NCBI GenBank assembly: GCA_025463055.1
Contig: JAOAPV010000002.1
Location: 1-40,192, forward strand
DNA length: 40,192 bases
Direction of reading: 5' to 3'
From: Candidatus Acidiferrum typicum
GTDB taxonomy: Bacteria; Acidobacteriota; Terriglobia; Acidiferrales; UBA7541
Shown here: piece after piece, positions 7,565-15,127 of the stretch
How positions within the stretch are numbered: the stretch's first letter is position 1
Layout: every line of letters begins with the position of its first letter
Made by a program: the position numbers and the translations under genes
The notes under the pieces: model-generated
The model's input: only the letters and a program-made list of their open reading frames with translations
Databases searched by the model: none
Told to the model about the DNA's origin: nothing

Positions 7565-8862
7565 GATACCGCAGCACATCCAGGCAAGCACCGCTGACAT
7601 CACTGCGCGGCGCGGTGCTGCGCGGGCTCGCGCCAGACGGCGGCTTGTACATGCCAGTCGAGATCGCGCGGCGTTCGCCGGAAGAGTTGGAAGAGTTCCG
7701 CCGATTGCCGTTCACGGAAGTCTGCTTTCGCACGGTCCGGCCATTCGCGGGACCGGAAGTGCCCGAGGAAATTTTGTGGCAGGTGGTGAGCGAAGCCATC
7801 AATTTTCCGGTGAAACTGATTTCGCTCTCGCCCGCCCTGCACGTTTTAGAGCTATTTCACGGCCCCACACTGGCGTTCAAGGATTTCGGCGCGCGATTCA
7901 TGGCCCGACTGATGGGCTATTTCGTGCGGGCAGAGACGCGCGGGCTCACAGTTCTCGTGGCCACGTCAGGCGATACGGGCAGCGCCGTAGCGCACGGCTT
8001 CCTAGGTGTTCCCGGAATTCGCGTGGTGATTTTGTATCCCTCGAAGCGCATCAGCGAAGCGCAAGAAAAGCAATTCACTACGCTTGGCGAAAATATTACT
8101 GCGCTGGAAGTCAGCGGAACGTTTGACGACTGCCAGCTGCTCGTAAAACAAGCCTTTTCCGACGTCGAGCTGAATAAACGCACTTTTCTAACTTCCGCAA
8201 ACTCAATCAATGTCGGACGCTTACTGCCGCAGATGTTCTACCACGTGGCAGCGTACCGCCAGCTTCCGGTGGCGTCCGTACCCCTCATCGTTTCAGTGCC
8301 GAGCGGGAATTTTGGCAATCTCACGGCGGGAATTTTTGCCAAGCGCATAGGCTTGCCGGTCACGCGATTTATTGCTTCTACGAACGCCAATGATGTCGTA
8401 CCAGAGTACCTGCGCACCGGAGAATTTTGTCCGCGTGCGGCGAAGCCTACGCTTTCCAACGCGATGGACGTCGGGAGCCCGAACAATTTTCCGCGACTGC
8501 TCGATCTCTGTCGTAACCGGCTCGAATATGTGCAGCGCGAAATCTGGGGGCATGGGGCCACGGACGAAGAGACGCTGAGCGCGATGAAGTTAGTGTACGA
8601 GCGCTTCGGCTATATCGCCGATCCGCACACTGCTGTTGGCGTCCTTGGCTGGGAAGCGTATCGGCGCGAGCACCCCGAACCGGCCCAGGGACTAGTATTG
8701 GCGACCGCACACCCTGCCAAATTTGGCGACGTAGTCGCGCGCGCGATTGGCGTAGCGCCACCGCTGCCCGAACGCCTCGCGGCCTACCTGCAGCGTTCCA
8801 AATTATCACAGCCGATTTCGAGCAAGTATGAGGATTTCAAGCAATTCCTGCTCGCGTCCTGA
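7561..8862 (+). CDS. thrC: Threonine synthase
   Basis: PLP-dependent enzyme that converts O-phosphohomoserine to threonine and phosphate, the last step of threonine synthesis in the cytoplasm. The 433-residue protein carries the PLP-lysine motif HGPTLAFKDFG (Lys107), the SGDTGSA phosphate/substrate loop (about 138-144) and PSGNFGNLTAG. The order and length match the E. coli/yeast-type threonine synthases rather than the shorter plant-like form. The start is GTG at 7561, overlapping the stop of the upstream kinase, which supports coupled expression. It converges on mreD with a gap of 44 bases in which no terminator hairpin was recognised. Confidence 0.95.
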   Translation: MRYRSTSRQAPLTSLRGAVLRGLAPDGGLYMPVEIARRSPEELEEFRRLPFTEVCFRTVRPFAGPEVPEEILWQVVSEAINFPVKLISLSPALHVLELFHGPTLAFKDFGARFMARLMGYFVRAETRGLTVLVATSGDTGSAVAHGFLGVPGIRVVILYPSKRISEAQEKQFTTLGENITALEVSGTFDDCQLLVKQAFSDVELNKRTFLTSANSINVGRLLPQMFYHVAAYRQLPVASVPLIVSVPSGNFGNLTAGIFAKRIGLPVTRFIASTNANDVVPEYLRTGEFCPRAAKPTLSNAMDVGSPNNFPRLLDLCRNRLEYVQREIWGHGATDEETLSAMKLVYERFGYIADPHTAVGVLGWEAYRREHPEPAQGLVLATAHPAKFGDVVARAIGVAPPLPERLAAYLQRSKLSQPISSKYEDFKQFLLAS

Positions 8863-8906
8863 TGCCGAGTGGAAAATCGTCGTCGCGGAAATCTGCGGTA
8901 ATCCTT

Positions 8907-9440
8907 CTAGGATCTGCGCAAACGGTCCAGTAAGGCAAATACCAGGACCGCTACTATGGCGTTGAGGGCTGCCGCTATTAGCAGTTTGAGTGTGAACCAA
9001 GGCTCTGGTTCGGCGAGCAGCACGCGCCGGGTCAAAGTGACGAAGCCCTGGTGCACAACGAAGAAGATCATCGTCGTGGCAAACCGCGCTGCCGGATGTT
9101 CGGTGTCGAGCCGCGCCCCTATCGACGAGGCCAAATAGCCGATGATCGTTTTTGCGATTCCGTATAACCCCAGCGGCACCACGGGCCCGCTCAAGCTGTC
9201 CTGCAACAGCCCGACTACCATACCCAACAGCAAACCAGTCGACGGATTGCGCCGGCTCAGACCAAAATAAATTACGATCAGCAGCGGCAAATCCAGCACC
9301 GAAAATTTCGGAATGTATACCGGAACGAATGCTTGGAGCATCAGCGCGAAAAGTGCGGAGCCGACGATCGCGCCGGAACGGAACTTGTGCACCTCAATGT
9401 GCGTTTCCGCTAGCCGCAGATCAAAGGCGTCGTTCATCAT
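8907..9440 (-). CDS. mreD: Rod shape-determining protein MreD
   Basis: Small multi-pass inner-membrane protein of the elongasome. It has 177 residues with about five hydrophobic helices (for example IVGSALFALMLQAFVPVYI and LPLLIVIYFGLSR). MreD is poorly conserved in sequence, so the call rests on length, topology and on lying directly after mreC with a four-base ATGA overlap. The C-terminus is a short basic tail. Confidence 0.92.
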   Translation of the reverse strand: MMNDAFDLRLAETHIEVHKFRSGAIVGSALFALMLQAFVPVYIPKFSVLDLPLLIVIYFGLSRRNPSTGLLLGMVVGLLQDSLSGPVVPLGLYGIAKTIIGYLASSIGARLDTEHPAARFATTMIFFVVHQGFVTLTRRVLLAEPEPWFTLKLLIAAALNAIVAVLVFALLDRLRRS

Positions 9441-10336
9441 GGATTCACCACCGCGCTGCCGCCCACATTTTTTCCGGCTGCTTCCGCTGACGGAGCGACA
9501 GGCTCTTTCTTCTGCTCCAGCGGATGCAACGTCAGGAGCACAATCACCTCTTCGAGCCTTTGGAGATTTGCCGCCGGCCGCACGCGCACTTGCTGGAACG
9601 GCCGTCCGGTCTTAATTTCCGCGACTACGCCCACCGGTAAATCGCGCGGAAAAATGCGATCCATTCCGCTGGTGACCACGTGCTCACCCACACTCACAGT
9701 TTCGTCGGTCGGGATATATTTCATTGAAAGCAGTGGCTCGCCTGTGCCCCCCACCGGACTTTGAATGCGCGAATCCGAGAGCATCGCGCCCACGCCGCTG
9801 TCTCTGTCCGTGAGCAGCAGCACCTGCGCAGTGTCGCGATAGGACTCGATAACTTTCCCTACGACGCCATCCGGAGTGATTACGCCCATGTTGCGGCGAA
9901 TCCCATCGCGCTCGCCGCGATCCAGGTAAATGGTCTGGCTTGCCGTGTCGGCACTCGTGCCGATCACCCGTGCCCCCAGCATTGGAACGCTGCGTTGTGA
10001 TTGCCGGAAATTCAGCAGTGCCGCCAGACGGTCCGCCTCTGCGGCCTTGCTTTGCAGTTGATTTACTTGCAGCTTGAGCTGACCATTCTCGCTCCGCAAT
10101 TGCTCGTTTTCTCGCGAGGTGTTCTGCAACGCGAAGTAATGGCTCCAGGTACCGCGAATGTTGCCTATGCCCTTCGCGCCCGCGCGCTGGAATGGCGAAA
10201 CGGCACCAACCGTCCACACCCGCAGTAGCCTGCCCTGCGAGTCGCGCTTGATCTGCACGGCCAGCAGCACCACCTGCAGCAGGATTACGCCTGCGAGGAG
10301 TATCAGCGATTTATGTCGAGAGGGAATGCCCGCCAT
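9437..10336 (-). CDS. mreC: Rod shape-determining protein MreC
   Basis: Periplasmic scaffold that binds PBP2 and links it to MreB/MreD. In 299 residues it shows a short cytoplasmic N-terminus, one membrane helix (about 10-28), a coiled coil (about 70-108, rich in Gln/Glu/Leu heptads) and then the two beta domains, including GARVIGTSADTASQTIYLDRG, GVVGKVIE, LLTDRDSGVGAML and GMDRIFPRDLPVGVV, all typical of the family. The last 30 residues (KKEPVAPSAEA) are a disordered extension. It overlaps mreD and follows mreB after 98 bases. Confidence 0.96.
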   Translation of the reverse strand: MAGIPSRHKSLILLAGVILLQVVLLAVQIKRDSQGRLLRVWTVGAVSPFQRAGAKGIGNIRGTWSHYFALQNTSRENEQLRSENGQLKLQVNQLQSKAAEADRLAALLNFRQSQRSVPMLGARVIGTSADTASQTIYLDRGERDGIRRNMGVITPDGVVGKVIESYRDTAQVLLLTDRDSGVGAMLSDSRIQSPVGGTGEPLLSMKYIPTDETVSVGEHVVTSGMDRIFPRDLPVGVVAEIKTGRPFQQVRVRPAANLQRLEEVIVLLTLHPLEQKKEPVAPSAEAAGKNVGGSAVVNP

Positions 10337-10434
10337 TTTCGTTCAACACTCTTAATGGTCCTGCTGCTACTTGCGGTCAATCGAAACGGATTGCGCAGGA
10401 CACTAAAAATCTTAATCACAGTCAGGAGCTATTG

Positions 10435-11475
10435 CTAGTCGATGCAGACCTGCCGGAGCAGCCGGAAATCGCTCAGCATCTTTCCGGTGCCCAGTACCAC
10501 GGAAGCGAGCGGGTCGTCCGCGATCGAAACCGGCAAGCCCGTCTCTTCCCGGATACGCTTGTCCAAATTTTTCAGCAGCGCGCCGCCGCCCGTTAACACG
10601 ATACCGCGGTCGCTGATATCCGCGGAAAGCTCGGGAGGGGTGCGTTCCAACGCCACGCGGATCGCGTTCAAGATCGTCGCAACGCATTCGGCCAGGGACT
10701 CGCGAATCTCGCTGTCGTCGATTGTGACGGTGCGCGGCACGCCTTCAATGAGGTTGCGACCTTTTACTTCCATGGTCAGCGGCTTCTCCAGCGGGTACGC
10801 CGAACCGATTTCCATTTTGATCTGTTCCGCGGTGCGCTCGCCGACCAGCAGGTTGTACTTGCGTTTCAAATACTGCATCACGGATTCGTCCATCTCATTA
10901 CCCGCGACGCGTACCGAGCGCGAGTACACAATGCCGCTCATCGAGATAACCGCAATATCCGTTGTGCCGCCCCCAATATCCACGACCATGTTTCCGGAGG
11001 GCTCCTCGATCGGCAGACCCGCGCCAATCGCAGCGGCCATGGCTTGCTCGACCAAGTAGACTTCGCTGGCGCGCGCGCGATACGCGGAATCCTGCACGGC
11101 ACGTTTTTCCACCGGCGTAATTTCGCTTGGCACCCCGATCACAATGCGCGGATGGACCAGCACTCGGCGGTTGTGCGCCTTCTGAATAAAATAGGTCAGC
11201 ATTTTTTCGGTGACCTTGAAGTCCGCAATCACGCCGTCTTTCATAGGCTTGATAGCCACGACGTTTCCGGGCGTGCGACCGAGCATGTCTTTCGCTTCAC
11301 GCCCCACAGCCACGACTTCGCCGCTGTTCTTATTGATTGCTACGATCGATGGCTCGTTCACCACGATGCCTTTGCCATGCGAGAACACGAGTGTGTTCGC
11401 CGTGCCCAAATCGATCGCCAGGTCGGATGAAAACAGACTGAACACCGACCTGAGGTTGTAACCGTTCTTATTCAT
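10435..11475 (-). CDS. mreB: Actin-like rod shape-determining protein MreB
   Basis: Bacterial actin that forms membrane-bound filaments and directs side-wall synthesis. The 346-residue protein has the ATPase signatures of the actin/Hsp70 fold: phosphate-1 loop IDLGTANT (21-28), phosphate-2 MVVDIGGGTTDIAVIS and the adenosine motif GIVLTGGGALLKNLD. The hydrophobic N-terminal loop VFSLFSSDLA is also typical. The ATG at 11475 is preceded by GAGG. First gene of mreB-mreC-mreD on this strand; the 179 bases upstream separate it from the FecR-domain gene. Confidence 0.98.
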   Translation of the reverse strand: MNKNGYNLRSVFSLFSSDLAIDLGTANTLVFSHGKGIVVNEPSIVAINKNSGEVVAVGREAKDMLGRTPGNVVAIKPMKDGVIADFKVTEKMLTYFIQKAHNRRVLVHPRIVIGVPSEITPVEKRAVQDSAYRARASEVYLVEQAMAAAIGAGLPIEEPSGNMVVDIGGGTTDIAVISMSGIVYSRSVRVAGNEMDESVMQYLKRKYNLLVGERTAEQIKMEIGSAYPLEKPLTMEVKGRNLIEGVPRTVTIDDSEIRESLAECVATILNAIRVALERTPPELSADISDRGIVLTGGGALLKNLDKRIREETGLPVSIADDPLASVVLGTGKMLSDFRLLRQVCID

Positions 11476-11654
11476 TCCTCGTTCTCCCCGCGGAAACTGG
11501 CCCCGCCGCCGTCCGGAGCCATCTATTCTCTCCGGACGCCACCTTCAGCGCAAAGCAGCGCGTTCTGAGTTGTCGCGTGATCGTCAAGCAGCAGCGTGGA
11601 TCGTCCGATGCAATCGTCCCGCTTCGCCACCGTTGCAAGCACTCGCACAACGTT

Positions 11655-12959
11655 TTACTTCGGTATCATTACGGATACTTGCTGCTTGTTCGTTCCTCCC
11701 CGGCGGTTCTGACCAATAACGACAATCGTGTGTTCTCCAGGCAGGAGCGGTTCCGTAAAATGGTGGAACGTTCCGTCTTTCGCAATGTTGGGCACTGCCT
11801 GGGCATTGATGATCAATGCGGCGCCGGGCTCCGTTCGGCCAATAATTTCCACGACTCGACCATGCAATTGCGTGCCCTGAATCTCGAGCATCATCTCCTG
11901 CGCTTTGCCCTGAGCCACCAGCGTGAACTTATAGGTTTCGCTCACATCGCTCGATAATTTCTTCGAACTCGTCGCTGTGACATTCCAGAAGTAGTCCCCC
12001 GCTTCCAATCCGGTAATGTCCACGGCCGTGCCGGTCACTTTTGGTGCTTCCTTCACGATTTTCGTAAACATGCTTGTCGTGCTGATGCGGAGGGAATAAG
12101 ACGCCGCGTCCTGCACCGGCTTCCACGCAAAGCGCACGGCCGCCAGCTTGGGATTCTCTGCAATGATGGGAGTGAGATTGATGGGTTCTAGCAACTCCGG
12201 GGGAGCCAGCACATCGGATTTTGAGATCGGCCCTCCTTGCGGGATGTCAACCTTCTGATATTGCGCCACCTCGATGCGATCCTGCCCGCGCTGGACTTCC
12301 GCGCTGCCGCTGGACACCACGATTTCGCTTTCCTTCGTATCCTTATCCAACTTCACCGCCGCGCGGCTGTTGGGGCGCAATTCCGCCTTAGCGTCCTCGA
12401 CGCTCACCGCTGCCTTCGATCCCGGCGAGGACCAATTTCCTGTCGCCAAGTCCACCGATCCGATGCTAATGCGCACCGCCACGCTCGTTGGCTTGTTGCT
12501 GGCCATCGAATTTTCTTCGACGGTGATAAGCGTCCCGGGCTTTACCGTGTAGGAGGTTCCGTCAGCAAAGGTCACCCTGGCATAACCATCGGTGCCCGTT
12601 TGCACCAGGTCGCCTTTATCTAGCACCGAGCGATAATCCGCATCCACCCACTGCACTGAGTTCACCTTTTTCACCTGCACCCTGCCATCCAGGTTCACGA
12701 ATTTTGCTTGTGTTTGCGTGACCGATGCGTTCTCTCCGTCATTGCTGGCCATAGCCGTGGAGATCTTGCGACTCACAGCCGAGTACAAGCTCGGAAACAA
12801 GATGAATATGCCGGCCAGGACGATCGCGGCCAGCAAGAGACCATAAATGATCACCGTCTTGTAGGTAACAGCATGCCACTGCACTTCCAGGCGATGAATC
12901 TTCGGCGGAGCGGCGGCCTCCATTGGCCGGTTCGGTTCGGTAGGAGTTTGTGTAGGCAC
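11655..12959 (-). CDS. Membrane-anchored FecR-domain protein with Fn3-like and Ig-like C-terminus
   Basis: A 434-residue protein with a Pro-rich cytoplasmic N-terminus, one membrane helix at about 35-57 and a large outside part. Residues about 85-200 form a FecR-type domain (VQWVDADYRSVLDKGDLVQTG, then YARVTFADGTSYTVKPGTLI). About 265-355 look like a fibronectin-III/Ig-like fold (VRFAWKPVQDAASYSLRIS, ending in LVAQG). The last 70 residues (GRVVEIIGRTEPGAALIINAQ, PLLPGEHTIVVIGQNRRGG) resemble the Ig-like repeat found in glucodextranase-type proteins. Classic FecR relays iron signals, but this architecture without a TonB receptor or sigma factor nearby is more likely structural or sensory at the envelope. 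GTG start; no clear ribosome site. Confidence 0.8.
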   Translation of the reverse strand: MPTQTPTEPNRPMEAAAPPKIHRLEVQWHAVTYKTVIIYGLLLAAIVLAGIFILFPSLYSAVSRKISTAMASNDGENASVTQTQAKFVNLDGRVQVKKVNSVQWVDADYRSVLDKGDLVQTGTDGYARVTFADGTSYTVKPGTLITVEENSMASNKPTSVAVRISIGSVDLATGNWSSPGSKAAVSVEDAKAELRPNSRAAVKLDKDTKESEIVVSSGSAEVQRGQDRIEVAQYQKVDIPQGGPISKSDVLAPPELLEPINLTPIIAENPKLAAVRFAWKPVQDAASYSLRISTTSMFTKIVKEAPKVTGTAVDITGLEAGDYFWNVTATSSKKLSSDVSETYKFTLVAQGKAQEMMLEIQGTQLHGRVVEIIGRTEPGAALIINAQAVPNIAKDGTFHHFTEPLLPGEHTIVVIGQNRRGGTNKQQVSVMIPK

Positions 12960-13088
12960 AATTCAGGCGCACTCATAGCGCCATTTTCGCAATGTAGCAC
13001 AGCGGTTTCGCTCCCGCCTGAACCACGCGTCGCGGCGTAGTCAATGTGCAAATAGCACTTGCGACGCTTTAAGCTCGCTTTGTCCGAA

Positions 13089-14531
13089 TCAGTGGCGCAG
13101 GAAGTAGCTGCGCTTGTCCAAGCCTGCCGCTACCGCCACATCGAAGAAACCTATCATCATCTCGTCGTAGGTTTGCTCGCCCCAGCGGACTGCCGCATTC
13201 GGATCGGGATTGTGCGGGTTATTGGCGGAATTGTCGTACCACGCGACTGCTTGCAGCTCCGTACCGGCTTTCAATCGCAGGGGCACTGTAAGTCGATAGC
13301 TCATTTGCCAGTGGAAGTGATAATTCACTCGCAGGAGCGTTTCAATCTCCATCTGCGATGCGCCGTTCGACCCCGCAGTCCGCGATTGCATCCCCGTTCG
13401 GCGCTTCACCAGGTTGTACTCGAAGCGCTTCCCGCGAAGGTGCATGTGCGGGAAAAAACTCAGTAACATTGCATCGTTCGGCAGGGTGCCACGCGCTTCG
13501 ACGCGGAAGTTGTCGGCACCGGGCGGAATCACAAAATGATCGTTCGTGAGTTGAAGCGTGAGCACCCGTTGTGGCGGTGGCCTCTTGGACAAGACCAGGC
13601 CAACGCTGCTTTGGTCCGCGGCTGCTTTTCCATTCGTGGTGTAATGCATTTGAAAAACCAGGTCGGACCCGGCAGGAACGAATTTGGCCATGGTATCCGG
13701 CCATTCGTCTGGCGAACTTCCGGGCGCGTATACCAGAAGGATGTCGCTGTCTGTCCAGTGCGCTCCGCGCCGGTCCTCTGGGTCCTTCAGAGTCTCGCCG
13801 GTAAACGGTTCTCCTACGGGCGCATGGCGCAGCCAATTCGAGTCCGGCGGGCGTATGTAGACGACAGCATGATGCACATTGGCCCGCGCTGACGGCAGCA
13901 CCTCTGCCATTTGCACCCAGTGGTCCTCGGCGAAGTTGGTTGGCACAATTTCGTACGTATAATCCACGTCGCCGCTCGGCGGCAGCGCCACAGGCCGCGT
14001 CATCCTCAAAACCAGATCCGGCTGCGGGATGCTCCAGCTTTCCGCCCAATGATGCGCCGCCGGCTTGTCATCTGGATTTCCGGCAGGCGCGTGCGCAGCA
14101 GCCCACGCCGCCAACGTCGCCATCTCATCGTTGCTGAGCGAAGGATCATTGCTGAACCGCCCAATCCCGCCAACCGCAAACCACGGCGGCATCGATCTGT
14201 TTTGCGTGGCAAAGTGGATGGCTTCAGCGAACGGACGCGCTCCTTCATAAGTCTCAAACGACATCGGCGCAATCCCAGCCGTGCGATGGCAAACCTCGCA
14301 ATGCGCCCGCAAGATTGGAAGTACATCGCGATAGAAAGTGGGCCCATCATCGCGCGCCGCGCTTTGAGCAGAGACGCAGCATGTCCCGGAAGGGCTACTG
14401 GCGGCGTAGGGCTCCGAGCGGCGCTGCGAATAGACAAACGTGCCCGCAATAGCGGCAAAGCAACAGAGGATTGTTCTCAGTGTGGTCGCAGATGTGGAAG
14501 ACATCAGCGGATTAGGATGACTTACGTGCAT
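13089..14531 (-). CDS. Secreted cytochrome c / copper type II monooxygenase-like fusion
   Basis: A 480-residue exported protein: a hydrophobic segment at about 18-34, then a small c-type cytochrome domain with the haem site CEVCH (Cys78, Cys81, His82) and a probable axial Met in SMPPWF (Met114), then a peptidylglycine-monooxygenase-like copper fold. All copper ligands of that family appear to be present: HH (220-221) and H296 in FQMHY for the first site, H362/H364 in PHMHLRGK and M458 in TYDEMM for the second. So it could bind two coppers and take electrons from its own haem. The physiological substrate is unknown. The start may instead be the ATG at 14504, which gives a more typical signal peptide. 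Confidence 0.8.
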   Translation of the reverse strand: MHVSHPNPLMSSTSATTLRTILCCFAAIAGTFVYSQRRSEPYAASSPSGTCCVSAQSAARDDGPTFYRDVLPILRAHCEVCHRTAGIAPMSFETYEGARPFAEAIHFATQNRSMPPWFAVGGIGRFSNDPSLSNDEMATLAAWAAAHAPAGNPDDKPAAHHWAESWSIPQPDLVLRMTRPVALPPSGDVDYTYEIVPTNFAEDHWVQMAEVLPSARANVHHAVVYIRPPDSNWLRHAPVGEPFTGETLKDPEDRRGAHWTDSDILLVYAPGSSPDEWPDTMAKFVPAGSDLVFQMHYTTNGKAAADQSSVGLVLSKRPPPQRVLTLQLTNDHFVIPPGADNFRVEARGTLPNDAMLLSFFPHMHLRGKRFEYNLVKRRTGMQSRTAGSNGASQMEIETLLRVNYHFHWQMSYRLTVPLRLKAGTELQAVAWYDNSANNPHNPDPNAAVRWGEQTYDEMMIGFFDVAVAAGLDKRSYFLRH

Positions 14532-14647
14532 GTTCTGGTTAGCTCAAGACCCCAGAAGGAGTCAGCCCTGCTCCTCGCAGAACGGTCCTTGTGTTCGACG
14601 CGTTTGGTACATTTCGCAACTCTACAGTAGTGTCCTAATTCTTTTCC

Positions 14648-14735
14648 TTGACAAACTGTTACCCTTCGTGTACCGTAAGCGCTAGATAAAACCGCGTCTT
14701 TTCTCGTAGCGCCGGCATCCTTGCTGGCGTTTTTG
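14648..14735 (+). ncRNA. Possible small transcript (promoter-like boxes to terminator-like hairpin)
   Basis: TTGACA (14648-14653), 17 bases, then a weak -10 TACCGT (14671-14676). About 35 bases later a stem GCCGGCA/TGCTGGC (14711-14728, one G-T pair) is followed by a T run at 14730-14734. If used, this would give an RNA of about 50-55 nucleotides. The -10 box is poor and the hairpin may simply belong to a dispersed repeat, so this is tentative. Confidence 0.2.
14711..14734 (+). terminator. Terminator-like hairpin with T tract
   Basis: Seven-base stem GCCGGCA/TGCTGGC around a TCCT loop, followed by G and five T. A second perfect hairpin GGTCC/GGACC lies just after, at about 14746-14758. No plus-strand gene ends here, so it would serve an unannotated RNA or be part of a repeat. 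Confidence 0.35.
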
Positions 14736-14805
14736 CTTTTTGAAGGTCCGCAGGACCGAAGCTTTGGTGAGCCGCTCTTAGTGAAAACACTTCCTTTGCC
14801 AACCT

Positions 14806-14873
14806 CTTTAGAATCAACACTTGCAAAAGTGTATCAAAACAAATGACTTTAACTTCCTTTAGAATGAACACTT
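14806..14873. repeat. Two copies of a 17-base direct repeat
   Basis: CTTTAGAATCAACACTT at 14806-14822 and CTTTAGAATGAACACTT at 14857-14873 differ at one position and are 51 bases apart. The first copy runs into an inverted repeat (ACACTT/AAGTGT, 14817-14832). The pattern resembles a tandem regulator-binding site, here left without a gene next to it. Confidence 0.6.
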
Positions 14874-14911
14874 ATGAAAAACCGGGGGGAGGGGGTGTCG
14901 CGCGGGGTACG

Positions 14912-14956
14912 GACCGGGCACATCCCTGACAGAATAGACCGGGAGCATCCCTGACA
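14912..14956. repeat. Tandem 20-base repeat resembling insertion-sequence ends
   Basis: GACCGGGCACATCCCTGACA (14912-14931) and GACCGGGAGCATCCCTGACA (14937-14956), period 25 bases. Repeated end sequences of this kind are found at the tips of some insertion sequences. No transposase gene is in the window, so this would be a relic. The family cannot be assigned from sequence alone. Confidence 0.5.
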
Positions 14957-15064
14957 CTTCGATAACGGGCCACCCGAGGCGGAAGCCGTCGGTTCATAGA
15001 TAGACCAAGCGAGCGTCAGCGGCATGCGCGGCAAATCAGGACACCAGCAACTCGACGATTCCAT

Positions 15065-15093
15065 TTGAGCCACCTGCCCGCATCTTCTATAAT
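15065..15093 (+). promoter_or_regulatory. Strong sigma-70-like promoter for the foldase gene
   Basis: TTGAGC (15065-15070), spacer of exactly 17 bases, and a perfect TATAAT (15088-15093). Transcription would start near 15100, leaving a short leader with GGAGG at 15113-15117 before the ATG at 15128. This is the best promoter match in the window. Confidence 0.75.
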
Positions 15094-15127
15094 CTAGGTT
15101 TGTCCACCAACTGGAGGAACTAGCAGT

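Larger units (their letters stand above)
14532..15127. other. Gene-free accessory-looking region with repeats
   Basis: A 596-base stretch between a minus-strand gene and a plus-strand gene. It has no credible protein gene; a 70-codon minus frame at 14659-14871 runs over repeats and hairpins. It holds a TTGACA promoter-like box, a terminator-like hairpin with a T tract, two copies of a 17-base direct repeat, two copies of a 20-base transposon-end-like repeat, and the promoter of the foldase gene. This mix suggests past insertions or a decayed mobile element. Confidence 0.6.

Noticed and set aside
14659-14871. Minus-strand frame of 70 codons in the repeat region
   Set aside because: It is made of two copies of the 17-base repeat and the hairpins, has no ribosome site and resembles no protein family.
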